DNA of 64,000 nucleotides from Polaribacter sp. KT25b (GTDB lineage: Bacteria > Bacteroidota > Bacteroidia > Flavobacteriales > Flavobacteriaceae): the NCBI RefSeq assembly GCF_900105145.1, contig NZ_LT629752.1, forward strand, positions 3,787,501-3,851,500. Direction: 5' to 3'. Positions 45,802-54,965 of this stretch are shown one piece after another. Position 1 is the first letter of the stretch. Every line of letters starts with the position of its first letter. The position numbers and the translations under genes were made by a program. A model generated the notes under the pieces. It was not told the origin of the DNA, searched no databases, and worked only from the letters and a program-made list of their open reading frames with translations.

Positions 45802-46329
45802 ATGAATATTTTCGATATCATTATTGTGGCATTACTGCTTTTTGCTTTTGTAAGAGGAATTATGAAAGGTTTTTTTGCAGAAGTTGCTTCTTTAGTGGCA
45901 ATTATTGCTGGAGTCTTTGTAGCTATTCATTATGCGCATCATATGGAGTATTATTTGGTAAACTCTTCAGCTATAAATTGGTCTGATGAAACAAACCGAA
46001 TTGTATCTTTTGCAGTTACTTTTTTGTTTGTAGTAATTTTAGTAATCTTTATTGGAAAAATTTTAACAAAAATTGCAGATATTACAGCTTTAGGTATGTT
46101 AAATAAATTGTTAGGCGGTATTTTTGGTGGCTTAAAAATTGCTTTAATTTTAAGTGTAATTTTTACATTTTTTGGTAGTGTAAACAATACAATCCCTTTT
46201 GTAGAAAAAGAAACTTTAGATGAATCTGTTATGTACAATCCTGTTAAAAAGATTGCGCCAGCTTTGTTTCCATCAATTATAAAAGAAGGTGAAGAAGGAG
46301 AATCAAAAATAGATTTTAGTATAAAATAG
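45802..46329 (+). CDS. CvpA family membrane protein
   Basis: The 175-residue protein has four hydrophobic helices (about 2-20, 25-45, 62-85 and 98-122) and the family start FDIIIVALLLFAFVRGIMKGFF with GFF and a later GMLNKLLGGIFGGLK segment. CvpA proteins are linked to colicin V production in Escherichia coli; a general envelope role is likely. A hairpin follows. Confidence 0.88.
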   Translation: MNIFDIIIVALLLFAFVRGIMKGFFAEVASLVAIIAGVFVAIHYAHHMEYYLVNSSAINWSDETNRIVSFAVTFLFVVILVIFIGKILTKIADITALGMLNKLLGGIFGGLKIALILSVIFTFFGSVNNTIPFVEKETLDESVMYNPVKKIAPALFPSIIKEGEEGESKIDFSIK

Positions 46330-46334
46330 CTAAT

Positions 46335-46365
46335 AAAAAAACCGAGAATATTTTTCGGGTTTTTG
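46335..46365. terminator. Hairpin between the CvpA family gene and the carbonic anhydrase
   Basis: CCGA and TCGG with flanking A and T runs form an imperfect stem with a bulged G (46337-46364). It lies between convergent genes and probably serves both. Confidence 0.6.
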
Positions 46366-46368
46366 GTT

Positions 46369-46995
46369 TTAATCTAAATGATAAATTTTCATAATATCTT
46401 TTAGGTATTTTTCGAAATCTATTTTTAGATCTACAAGTTTACCTGTATGAATGTCAAAAACCCAACCGTGTACTTTTAAGCCTCTATCTCTAAATGCTTT
46501 TTGTACAGCTGCTGTTTTAATTAAATTTACACATTGTTCTTTTACGTTTAACTCTACTAATTTTTCGTATTTTTTTTCTTCGTTTGTAATTTTATTTAAT
46601 TCAGTTGAATGAATTCTATATACATCTCTAATATTACGCAACCAAGGATTTAATATGCCAAGATCTGCAGATTGCATTGCGGCTTTTACACCGCCACAAC
46701 CATAATGCCCACAAACAATAACGTGTTTAACTTTTAAATGGTCTACGGCATAGTTAACAACTGACATTACGTTTAGATCGATACTAATAACCATATTAGC
46801 AATATTTCTGTGCACAAAAACTTCGCCTGGTTTTGCTCCCATTAATTCTTCTGCAGTAGCTCTACTATCAGAACAACCAATATAAAGTAATTCTGGATTT
46901 TGACCTTTTCCTAATTTTTCGAAGTAATTTTTATCAATAGATAACTTTTCTTGAATCCATTTTTCGTTGTTTTCAAATACTTTTTCTAAATCCAT
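46369..46995 (-). CDS. Beta-class carbonic anhydrase 1
   Basis: The 208-residue enzyme interconverts CO2 and bicarbonate. The zinc ligands are Cys41, His97 and Cys100 (GCSDSRA and CGHYGCGG), and the Asp43-Arg45 pair of the active site is present. It resembles the E. coli Can type. It lies 10 bases downstream of a SulP transporter gene and forms a two-gene operon with it, which implies that imported bicarbonate is equilibrated with CO2. Confidence 0.95.
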   Translation of the reverse strand: MDLEKVFENNEKWIQEKLSIDKNYFEKLGKGQNPELLYIGCSDSRATAEELMGAKPGEVFVHRNIANMVISIDLNVMSVVNYAVDHLKVKHVIVCGHYGCGGVKAAMQSADLGILNPWLRNIRDVYRIHSTELNKITNEEKKYEKLVELNVKEQCVNLIKTAAVQKAFRDRGLKVHGWVFDIHTGKLVDLKIDFEKYLKDIMKIYHLD

Positions 46996-47005
46996 TTTTT
47001 ATGTT

Positions 47006-48868
47006 TTAAATAGTGTCTTTTACATTTTTTTTAATCCAACTTGTACATTCATCAAAATTTTTGAAAATGTGTTCTTTCGGAATAAAATCTGGAATAATAT
47101 CGATTCGTTCCATCATATATCTAGGTTGTTGTAAAAGATTAACAAACAACACTTCCACATTTTTCGTTTTTAAATCTTGCAACATATCTTCCATAGCGTA
47201 TAACCCAGATTGATCCATATATTGCATTCGTCCTAAACGCATAATAACGATTTTTGCTGTATCAGGAATTTGAAGATAAAGTGCTTGAAAATCACTAGTT
47301 GATCCAAAGAATAAAGGACCTTTTATATGTTTGATAAAAACTTCTTCTTTTAAGTTTGCTGGAAATCCTTTTTCATCAGACCATTCTTCTTCTTTTAATG
47401 ATTTTACATCAGACCTTTCTGCTGTTAAATCCCCAATTTTTTTCATAAACATTAATGAAGCAATTACTAAGCCAATACCTACGGCGTAAACTAAATTCCA
47501 AAAGGTTGATAATAATAAAACAACCATCATAATTAATACTTCTGAACTTAATTTTAAAGGACCAATTTTAATATCTCTAGGTAAACTAGGTATTGCTTTT
47601 AAGCCTTTATAATCCATAACTCCAATACCAACTGTAATTAAAATACCAGCTAAAACAGCTGCAGGTATTTTAGAAGCGATAGGGCCTAAACCAAGCATAA
47701 TAATTAAAAGCATAATACCAGCGACCATTCCAGAAAGTTTGGTTTTACCTCCAGCATTTATGTTAACAACCGTTCTTATTGTTGCTCCAGCACCAGGAAT
47801 TCCGCCAAATAAAGCAGCAATACTATTTCCTATTCCTTGTCCTACCAATTCTTTATTTGGTTTGTGTTTGGTTTTAGTCATATTATCTGCAACTACACTT
47901 GTTAAAAGCGAATCTATGGCTCCTAAAAGAGCTAAGGTTAAAGCTGTGAAAATATAAGGAGTTAGGTTACTGATAGAAAAACCTGTAAAAATTTCCCATT
48001 TCATTTCAGGAATTCCACTTGGTATTTCTTGTATAGTTCTATAGTCTAAATTAAAAGCAACTGCAATACCAGACATTGCAATTAAGGCAACTAACGTACT
48101 AGGGATTTTTGTGGTAATCCGTTTAAAACCATAAATTATAAAAATGGTTCCTAATGCTAATATTAGTTCTAACCAATTTATATTTTGAATTGCTCTAGGA
48201 AAAGCTTTAATTGCACCTAAAGCTCCAGAAGTTTCTTTTGCAGCTAATGTTTGCGATTCTTTATCTATTTCAATTGATGTTATTTTTTCTGCCTTTATAA
48301 TTGTTTCTTTAAAATTATCAAGTACTAAAACACCTTCACCAGCCTCATCTTTTAATATGTTTTCTAGAATTACCTCTTGTGCTTGTGCTTTAAAATTTGA
48401 TACAAATTCTACATCTTCCTTTGGATAATAACCAATAGAAGGTAATACTTGAGTTAATAAAATAATTAAACCAATTGCAGTCATAAAACCAGAAACCACT
48501 GGATAAGGAATGTATCTAATATATTTTCCTAAACCTATTAATCCTAAACCAATTTGAAAAAATCCAGCCAATAAAAATACGCTTAAAATTGCTGGAAGCG
48601 CTTTAGAAACATCACCATCATTTGCAGCAATAATACCTGCAATAACAACCATACTTACAGCAGTCATTGGTGCTGTTGGTCCAGAAATTTGTGTGCTTGT
48701 TCCGCCAAAAAGAGCAGCAAAAAAACTAATAAATATAGCGCCATATAAACCAGCACTTGGTCCTAAGCCAGAAGAAACCCCAAAAGCTAAAGCTAGAGGT
48801 AAGGCTACAATACCAGCAGTAATACCACCAAAAACATCACCTTTTAAATTTGAGAATAAATTTTTCAT
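47006..48868 (-). CDS. SulP family anion transporter with STAS domain 1
   Basis: The 620-residue transporter has the SulP membrane domain (GGITAGIVALPLALAFGVSSGLGP, PYPVVSGFMTAIG, TRPPGAGATI-type GGIPGAGATIRTVVN) and a C-terminal STAS domain (about 505-610; MRLGRMQYMDQSGLYAMEDML). Residues about 145-232 form a long charged segment between membrane helices that most SulP proteins lack. The pairing with carbonic anhydrase suggests a BicA-like bicarbonate importer; sulfate cannot be excluded. Confidence 0.9.
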   Translation of the reverse strand: MKNLFSNLKGDVFGGITAGIVALPLALAFGVSSGLGPSAGLYGAIFISFFAALFGGTSTQISGPTAPMTAVSMVVIAGIIAANDGDVSKALPAILSVFLLAGFFQIGLGLIGLGKYIRYIPYPVVSGFMTAIGLIILLTQVLPSIGYYPKEDVEFVSNFKAQAQEVILENILKDEAGEGVLVLDNFKETIIKAEKITSIEIDKESQTLAAKETSGALGAIKAFPRAIQNINWLELILALGTIFIIYGFKRITTKIPSTLVALIAMSGIAVAFNLDYRTIQEIPSGIPEMKWEIFTGFSISNLTPYIFTALTLALLGAIDSLLTSVVADNMTKTKHKPNKELVGQGIGNSIAALFGGIPGAGATIRTVVNINAGGKTKLSGMVAGIMLLIIMLGLGPIASKIPAAVLAGILITVGIGVMDYKGLKAIPSLPRDIKIGPLKLSSEVLIMMVVLLLSTFWNLVYAVGIGLVIASLMFMKKIGDLTAERSDVKSLKEEEWSDEKGFPANLKEEVFIKHIKGPLFFGSTSDFQALYLQIPDTAKIVIMRLGRMQYMDQSGLYAMEDMLQDLKTKNVEVLFVNLLQQPRYMMERIDIIPDFIPKEHIFKNFDECTSWIKKNVKDTI

Positions 48869-48906
48869 AAAGTAATAGTTATTATTGGTTGTAAGATAAT
48901 TATTAT

Positions 48907-48947
48907 AACTTAATAAAAGAAGTACTAAGAGCTTCTTTTATTAAGTT
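48907..48947 (-). terminator. Terminator after the second carbonic anhydrase operon
   Basis: A perfect 16-bp stem (48907-48922 with 48932-48947) around a 9-base loop, just past the stop of the minus-strand gene at 48960. It separates the two SulP operons. Confidence 0.85.
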
Positions 48948-48959
48948 ATTTATAAGATT

Positions 48960-49589
48960 TTACTTTAAAAATGTAACAGCACCATCGTTAATATTATACA
49001 TGGCACCAACAATCATAATTTCACCTTTTTCTTCCATTGTAGCTAAAACTTCACTCTCACGTCTAATTCTTTCAATAGTAAGTGCTACATTTTTTTCTGC
49101 AACATTATCTACAAATTCTAAATTAGAAGAATTTCTTAAACTAACATCTTTTGGCTCTGAAATGGCATTAACAGCTGGCTTAATTTTATTTAGCATTGCA
49201 GTTAAGTTTCCTAGTTTAGCATTGTCGCAAGCACCTTTTACGGCGCCACAACTTGTGTGTCCTAAAACTACAACAAGTTTTGTGCCTGCTAGTTTACAAC
49301 CAAACTCCATAGAACCTAAAATGTCTTGGTTTACAAAGTTACCAGCAATTCTTATGCTAAAAATATCACCTAAACCTTGATCAAAAATTAATTCTGCAGA
49401 AACTCTAGAATCTATACAACTTAAAATTGTTGCAAATGGAAATTGACCAGTACTAGTGTCGTTAACTTGCTCTAATAAGTTTCTATGTGCTTTTAAATTG
49501 TCTTGAAATCTTTGGTTTCCTTCTGTTAAATATTGTAATGACTTTTCTGGTGTCATTGTAGCTTGTGTTTCTCTTGTATGTGCTTTCAT
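48960..49589 (-). CDS. Beta-class carbonic anhydrase 2
   Basis: The 209-residue enzyme is a different beta-CA subtype from its neighbour, with zinc ligands Cys58, His111 and Cys114 (SCIDSRVSAEL and GHTSCGAVKGAC) and the Asp60-Arg62 pair. The start MKAHTRETQA lacks a signal peptide, so it is cytosolic. It is the last gene of a SulP / universal-stress / CA operon. Confidence 0.93.
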   Translation of the reverse strand: MKAHTRETQATMTPEKSLQYLTEGNQRFQDNLKAHRNLLEQVNDTSTGQFPFATILSCIDSRVSAELIFDQGLGDIFSIRIAGNFVNQDILGSMEFGCKLAGTKLVVVLGHTSCGAVKGACDNAKLGNLTAMLNKIKPAVNAISEPKDVSLRNSSNLEFVDNVAEKNVALTIERIRRESEVLATMEEKGEIMIVGAMYNINDGAVTFLK

Positions 49590-49598
49590 GTTATAATT

Positions 49599-50390
49599 TT
49601 ATGTTGTTAGTAATAATGAAACATTTGTGTCATTAATTATTTTTTTTAAAAAAGCAGTATCATTTGCTTTTTTACTTTTTGTTAAACAAAGTAGGTTTAC
49701 ATTGCTTTTAGAAAGATAATTAGAAATGTTTTTAGCTATTGTGTCGTTTTCTTCAAAAACATATTCTATTTTTTTTCCTTCTAAATTTTGATGGGTTTCT
49801 TTTTCAATTTCAGAATTTTTTACCACTCTAAAATATTTAACAGGTTCTTTAGATTTAGCTTTTAAGTCTAATGCTAAACTAATATTTGTATCTTCTTTTG
49901 TGTCATTTAAAAAACCTAATGATAATTTTTTGTGTGGCTCTAAAATGTTTTCTTCGGAAGCAATAATTACAGATCCTTTGTAATTTTGTAAAACAAAATC
50001 TGTTATATTATCTCCCAGAATATTAAAAGATTTCGATTTTCTTTTTCCTAAAACAACAATATCTGGGTTGTTTTTGTTTAAATAATTATCAATTTCATTT
50101 TTTACATTACCAACAGAAAATGAGTATTTAATACTGGTGTTATTGTCATCAGAAAAAGAAGTTAATAAATTTTTTATTTTCTTATCTATCATAAAAGACT
50201 CTTTATTAATTGCTCTTTTTGCAGATAATTGATTGTCGTTTTTTATAATTTCTGTTGGCTTTTTAATGTAAAAAAAGTGTATATCAGCATTTATTATTTT
50301 AGCAAAACTAAGAGTACTTTTTAAAACACTTTGTGTGCTTTTTTTTAGGTCTGATAGCACTAAAATTTTATATTTTTTTTCCTCTTTCAT
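49599..50390 (-). CDS. Universal stress protein family, two-domain
   Basis: The 263-residue protein looks like two tandem UspA-type domains (about 1-145 and 150-263). The first has the hallmark IVVLGKRKSKSFNILGDNIT...GSVIIAS, a degenerate form of the nucleotide-binding loop. The second is shorter. It is encoded between the SulP transporter (4 bases upstream) and CA 2 (9 bases downstream), which suggests a regulatory role in bicarbonate uptake; that is inference. Confidence 0.8.
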   Translation of the reverse strand: MKEEKKYKILVLSDLKKSTQSVLKSTLSFAKIINADIHFFYIKKPTEIIKNDNQLSAKRAINKESFMIDKKIKNLLTSFSDDNNTSIKYSFSVGNVKNEIDNYLNKNNPDIVVLGKRKSKSFNILGDNITDFVLQNYKGSVIIASEENILEPHKKLSLGFLNDTKEDTNISLALDLKAKSKEPVKYFRVVKNSEIEKETHQNLEGKKIEYVFEENDTIAKNISNYLSKSNVNLLCLTKSKKANDTAFLKKIINDTNVSLLLTT

Positions 50391-50394
50391 GGTT

Positions 50395-51987
50395 TTAGCT
50401 TAAGCTTAAATCAGATTTAGGTCTTTCATTAAAAAAATGAATAAAACTAGCTGGTTTGTCTACAATACCACGTTTTGATATTAATTTTATATCAATATTT
50501 CTTTCTTTTGCTTTAAATAAGAAATCTTCTAGAATTTCTATAATGTCATTATCTAAATATCTTGTTTTAATAAGATTAATTTCTAATTGTGTATCTCTTG
50601 GTAAACTGTCTAATTCTTTTAAAATAGCACCTTTATTAAAAAATGTTACTTCTTCTGCTAAAGTCATTTTTATTTTGTGCTTACCATTACTGTTATCTTC
50701 AATATGAAGAAAGTGAGAGTTTTGGTAACTTTTTAATAAAATAACAACAATTCCTACAGCTAGTCCTAAACCAATTCCTACTAATAAATCGGTAAAAACA
50801 ATACCAATAATTGTTACTATAAATGGTACAAATTGTTTCCATCCTAATTGATACATTTGTTTAAATAATTTAGGTTTTGCTAATTTATAACCTACAACTA
50901 ATAAAATTGCAGCAAGAACAGATAATGGAATTTTGTTTAATAAAGTTGGAATTAATATTACCGATATTAACAATAGAAAACCATGTATAATTGTTGATAA
51001 TTTAGATTTTCCGCCAGATTGTACATTTGCAGAACTTCTTACAATTACTTGTGTAATTGGTAAACCGCCTATTAAACCAGAAACAATATTACCTGTTCCT
51101 TGTGCCAATAATTCTCTATTTGTTGGTGTTACGTTTTTGTCTGGATCTAGTTTATCACAAGCTTCTACACTTAATAAAGTTTCTAAACTTGCAACCAAGG
51201 CAATTGTAAAAGCTACAATCCAAACTTCAGGATTTGTAATTGCACTAAAATTAGGAAAGCTAAACTGATTTAAAAATGAATTAATATCTTCTGGTATTGG
51301 CACACTTACTAAATGCGATTGAGAAATAGCCAACGATTCATTAGAACCTGTTATCATAAAAAAAGCAATACCTAAAACCACTGCAATTAATGGTCCTTGA
51401 ATAATTGTGAAAAATTTTGCTTTTTTGGCTAAAACAAGATCCCAAAATAGAATTACAGCTAATCCTAAAACACCAATTACTAATGATCCTAAAATAAGGT
51501 GATCGAATATATTAAAAAGAGAAGAAAAAGTATTTTCTCCTGAAGCTTCTATAAAACTTTCTGCTCCTTCTGGTTCTGCATCATAACCAAAAAAGTGCGG
51601 AATTTGTTTTAAAATAATGATAATACCAATACCTGTTAACATTCCTTTAATTACCGAAGACGGAAAATAATAACCAATAACACCTGCTTTTAAAAAGCCA
51701 AAAATTAATTGAATAATACCTGCTAAAACAACAGCTACTAAAAAATTTTCATAACTACCTAAAGTTGCAATTGCAGATAATACAATTGCTGCCAGTCCTG
51801 CTGCTGGCCCACTAACTCCTAATTTTGATCCACTAAGAGATCCTACTATAACACCACCAATAATACCTGCAATTACGCCAGAAAATAATGGTGCTCCACT
51901 TGCTAATGCAATACCTAAACATAAAGGTAATGCTACGAAAAACACTACAATACTTGAAGGTAAATCGTTTTTAATGTTTTTAAACAT
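50395..51987 (-). CDS. SulP family anion transporter 2
   Basis: The 530-residue transporter has the SulP marks SSIVVFFVALPLCLGIALASG, GVSGPAAGLAAIV, GGLPITQVIVRSSAN and a short C-terminal STAS-like domain (about 430-525, LEINLIKTRYLDNDIIEIL). Its operon with a universal stress protein and a beta carbonic anhydrase points to bicarbonate as substrate, as reported for Polaribacter BicA-like proteins. It is shorter than SulP 1 and lacks its insertion. Confidence 0.9.
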   Translation of the reverse strand: MFKNIKNDLPSSIVVFFVALPLCLGIALASGAPLFSGVIAGIIGGVIVGSLSGSKLGVSGPAAGLAAIVLSAIATLGSYENFLVAVVLAGIIQLIFGFLKAGVIGYYFPSSVIKGMLTGIGIIIILKQIPHFFGYDAEPEGAESFIEASGENTFSSLFNIFDHLILGSLVIGVLGLAVILFWDLVLAKKAKFFTIIQGPLIAVVLGIAFFMITGSNESLAISQSHLVSVPIPEDINSFLNQFSFPNFSAITNPEVWIVAFTIALVASLETLLSVEACDKLDPDKNVTPTNRELLAQGTGNIVSGLIGGLPITQVIVRSSANVQSGGKSKLSTIIHGFLLLISVILIPTLLNKIPLSVLAAILLVVGYKLAKPKLFKQMYQLGWKQFVPFIVTIIGIVFTDLLVGIGLGLAVGIVVILLKSYQNSHFLHIEDNSNGKHKIKMTLAEEVTFFNKGAILKELDSLPRDTQLEINLIKTRYLDNDIIEILEDFLFKAKERNIDIKLISKRGIVDKPASFIHFFNERPKSDLSLS

Positions 51988-52002
51988 ATATAATATATTT
52001 TT

Positions 52003-52027
52003 ACTCCATTCTTATTAAGAATAGAGT
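52003..52027. terminator. Hairpin between SulP 2 and the small membrane gene
   Basis: ACTCCATTCTTA (52003-52014) pairs with TAAGAATAGAGT (52016-52027) with one mismatch, followed by T on the plus strand only. Whether it ends minus-strand transcription is unclear. Confidence 0.35.
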
Positions 52028-52065
52028 TTTTTGTTAAGTTTTTTAAATTGTTTTTTGTGCGAAAG

Positions 52066-52362
52066 TTATAGCACTAATTTAGGTGGCGGAGTTGTTATTT
52101 TTGGAAATACAGAAATATAATCTTTAGATGAAAAACGTACAGTTTTTCTTTTCTGAATTTTTTTAAAAAATATTATTAAATAAGGATTTGGAAAAACTTT
52201 CAGCTCTTTAAATGTTTCTATTTCAAAGTTTTCTTCCTCCTCTTCATTTAAACTTAAAAAAATTGAAATATCTTGATTTTCATTAACCAATGAGATAACT
52301 GTTGGCGCTGTTATAACACCAATAAAAAGGATAGAAAAAAAGAGAACAATTTTAATTTTCAA
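52066..52362 (-). CDS. Small hypothetical membrane or secreted protein
   Basis: The 98-residue protein has one N-terminal hydrophobic segment (KIVLFFSILFIGVITAPTVISL), an acidic cluster (SLNEEEEENFEIETF), then a basic C-terminal half ending in PKITTPPPKLVL. No family recognised. It lies between batE and the SulP 2 gene on the same strand and may be periplasmic with one membrane anchor. Confidence 0.6.
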   Translation of the reverse strand: MKIKIVLFFSILFIGVITAPTVISLVNENQDISIFLSLNEEEEENFEIETFKELKVFPNPYLIIFFKKIQKRKTVRFSSKDYISVFPKITTPPPKLVL

Positions 52363-52414
52363 ATGATTTGTATAAAAAGCAAAAATAATAAAGCAAAACT
52401 TAAAAAGGGGTTAA

Positions 52415-53173
52415 TTAAAAATCATTTAACACTTTTATTTCTTTGGCAATAATCCAACCTTGTTTACCGTCTGCAATTTCTATCTTTCTCCAATCATCTA
52501 CATCGTCTAAAACCAATACCTTTGTGCCTTCATGTAAAGTAAATACATCTTCTGAATTAAAAGTTGGAGCATTTCTTACTTCTGTTTTTTCTGCAAAAAC
52601 AATGGCTTCTTTCTTATTTTTTGAAAGAGAATATTGATTAAAGGTAATTAACAGAGAGATAATTAACAGAATAAAACTCAATGAACTTGTTACAAAATAG
52701 AACCTTTTTATAGAAGGGGCATCAGCAAAATAAAACAATAAAAACAGTAAACTACCTAAAATTGAAAATACAATAACTACAATTGCCCATTGATTATAAG
52801 ATAGTTGTTGTAAATAATTAATATTAAATTTTTGAAGTACAGTTTTTGGTAATTCTTCTATTTTATCAAGTGCTAATCGTTTTGCAAAAACTAAATTATT
52901 TTTTGCATCTTCATTTAAAGGGTTAATTTTTAATGCTTTTTCTAAATAATAAATTGATGGGCCAACTTTGTTTAATTTATAATAAGAATTACCTAAATTA
53001 TAATATAATTCTGATGATGTTAAACCTTTAGATTCAATTTGCTTGTAAAGTTCTATTGCTTTTTCAAATTTTTCGTTTTTATACAAATCATTTGCAGACG
53101 AAAAGAGTTCATCTGCATTTTGTGCAGAGATAGTATTTGCAATTATCAGTAATAAAAATAATATCTTTTTCAT
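52415..53173 (-). CDS. batE: BatE protein (TPR and SH3)
   Basis: The 252-residue protein has a signal peptide (ending ISAQ), TPR repeats (about 20-95; SELYYNLGNSYYKLNKVGPSIYYLEKAL), two membrane helices (about 130-150 and 160-180) and a bacterial SH3 domain (about 190-250; TEVRNAPTFNSEDVFTLHEGTKV). This is the BatE layout of the aerotolerance operon. It follows batD by one base. Confidence 0.88.
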   Translation of the reverse strand: MKKILFLLLIIANTISAQNADELFSSANDLYKNEKFEKAIELYKQIESKGLTSSELYYNLGNSYYKLNKVGPSIYYLEKALKINPLNEDAKNNLVFAKRLALDKIEELPKTVLQKFNINYLQQLSYNQWAIVVIVFSILGSLLFLLFYFADAPSIKRFYFVTSSLSFILLIISLLITFNQYSLSKNKKEAIVFAEKTEVRNAPTFNSEDVFTLHEGTKVLVLDDVDDWRKIEIADGKQGWIIAKEIKVLNDF

Positions 53174-53174
53174 C

Positions 53175-54950
53175 TTATAACTGTTTATCTAATTGAACGA
53201 TTACTTGTTTAGCTCTTTCAAACTCTTGTTTCATTTCTGTGTTTGTAACAGGTGTGTAACGCGCAAAATCTGAGGCTTTTAAAACATCTATAAACTGATG
53301 TATTGTTGATTTATCTACTTGTTTTTGTTGTAAAATTTGCGTTATATTTTCTTTACTGATATCTGCAATTTCAATAGACAATTTCGCTTTTAAGTAATTG
53401 TGTAAAGCTCTTTCTAAAGCTTCATAAAATGCCTCTTTTTTACCTAATTGTTTTTGTGCTTCTGATAAATATTTTTTAGCTAATCGTTCTGCTTTTCGTT
53501 GTTTTCTACCAATAACATCACTATTACGTTTTTCATTATTTTTTGCAATAATAATTCCTATCGGGATTGTAATTAACGGTAATAACAATAATAAATAGAA
53601 TAAATATGATTTATAAAAATCGCTATTTTCTTTTGCTTCAAAATTGCTGCTGGTTAATATATATCTAAAGTTATTTCCTTTAGTAACAACATCTCTTTTT
53701 TGTATGGAATTTGTGTTGTTGTCAGAATTAGAAATTAACTCTTTGCCTTCTAAAACATCTACATACAAATCATTTGTGGCAATAGTTTCGTATTTTTCTT
53801 TTTCAGGGTTAAAATAAGAAAAGGAAGTATTTGGTATTTTATATTTGCCTTTGTATTGTGGTACAATGGTGTAAACATCGGTTACAGAACCAGAAATTCC
53901 GTCTGTTTTAACATAAATACTTTCTTTTCTTTCTGGTTGATATTTTTCTAATTCGGCAGGAGTTTCTATAACCGGTAATTCAAATAATTTTAAATTTCCT
54001 TTTCCAGAAACGGTTACTTTAATTTGCGATGATTCATTTGCTTTTAAAGCATTTTTACTTAAAGAAACATCAAAAGAAAATTGCCCAACTGCTCCTGTAA
54101 AATTTTCTGGTTTACCATCTAAAGGTAAACTTTTAGGGCTAATTGTTTTTTTAGTAGAAGCAAATTCTTTTTTAATATTTTTTGTAATTACATTTCCAAA
54201 AAAGTCTGCTCTTCCTGTTGGAACGCCGATTACAATATCCATTTTCATAGGATCAATAGTAAGGTTTCCCGTTTTTGTAGGAATTAACAATGCTTTTTGA
54301 AGTACAATATATCTGTATTTTTCATTGTTGTATGTTCCCATTTTTACAGGAAATCCATCAATTTTAATATCTTGATTCCAAAAACCATTGTATTGTGGTG
54401 CTTCCGTTACAGAAGTGTCGTAAACACTTACATTTTCGCTAACATACAATCTGTATTCCACATAAATTCCTTCACCAACAAAAGGTCGAGATTTAGAAAT
54501 TTCTGCGACTAAATGAATATTTTGTTGTGCAATATAATTTGGGTCATTTGGGTTTTCTGGAACATCAATTGGGTCTAAAACAACAACTTTTACCATTTTA
54601 GAATTTAAAATTCCGCCATTATATTTTATGCTTGCAGCTTCAATTATAAGTTCTCCTTTTCTTTTAGGTTCAATAATATATGTGTAAGATTGAGAGAAGC
54701 TTACTTTGCCGTTTATCCAAGATTGACTAACCGATTGGCTAGGTCCTTGAATTACTTTAAAACCTCTAAAACTTGGTGGTGTAAAATTGTCTGCGCCTTG
54801 TTTGTTTATAGAAAATTCAATTCTTAAACGCTGGTTTAACCCTAGTTTATTTTTGCTAAGATTCACTGACAATTCTGCATCTTGTGCAAAAAATGAAAGT
54901 GTTAATAAGCTAAAAATTATAGATATGTAAAGTTTCAATTTCATCATCAT
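53175..54950 (-). CDS. batD: BatD protein
   Basis: The 591-residue protein has a signal peptide (ending FFAQ), a large periplasmic beta-rich region (about 22-430; start AELSVNLSKNKLGLNQRLRIEFSIN), one membrane helix (about 445-468) and a cytosolic helical tail (AERLAKKYLSEAQKQLG). This is the BatD architecture. It acts with BatC and BatE in an envelope complex whose mechanism is unknown; deletion reduces oxygen tolerance in Bacteroides. Confidence 0.9.
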   Translation of the reverse strand: MMMKLKLYISIIFSLLTLSFFAQDAELSVNLSKNKLGLNQRLRIEFSINKQGADNFTPPSFRGFKVIQGPSQSVSQSWINGKVSFSQSYTYIIEPKRKGELIIEAASIKYNGGILNSKMVKVVVLDPIDVPENPNDPNYIAQQNIHLVAEISKSRPFVGEGIYVEYRLYVSENVSVYDTSVTEAPQYNGFWNQDIKIDGFPVKMGTYNNEKYRYIVLQKALLIPTKTGNLTIDPMKMDIVIGVPTGRADFFGNVITKNIKKEFASTKKTISPKSLPLDGKPENFTGAVGQFSFDVSLSKNALKANESSQIKVTVSGKGNLKLFELPVIETPAELEKYQPERKESIYVKTDGISGSVTDVYTIVPQYKGKYKIPNTSFSYFNPEKEKYETIATNDLYVDVLEGKELISNSDNNTNSIQKRDVVTKGNNFRYILTSSNFEAKENSDFYKSYLFYLLLLLPLITIPIGIIIAKNNEKRNSDVIGRKQRKAERLAKKYLSEAQKQLGKKEAFYEALERALHNYLKAKLSIEIADISKENITQILQQKQVDKSTIHQFIDVLKASDFARYTPVTNTEMKQEFERAKQVIVQLDKQL

Positions 54951-54965
54951 CTTAAAGCTTCAAAT

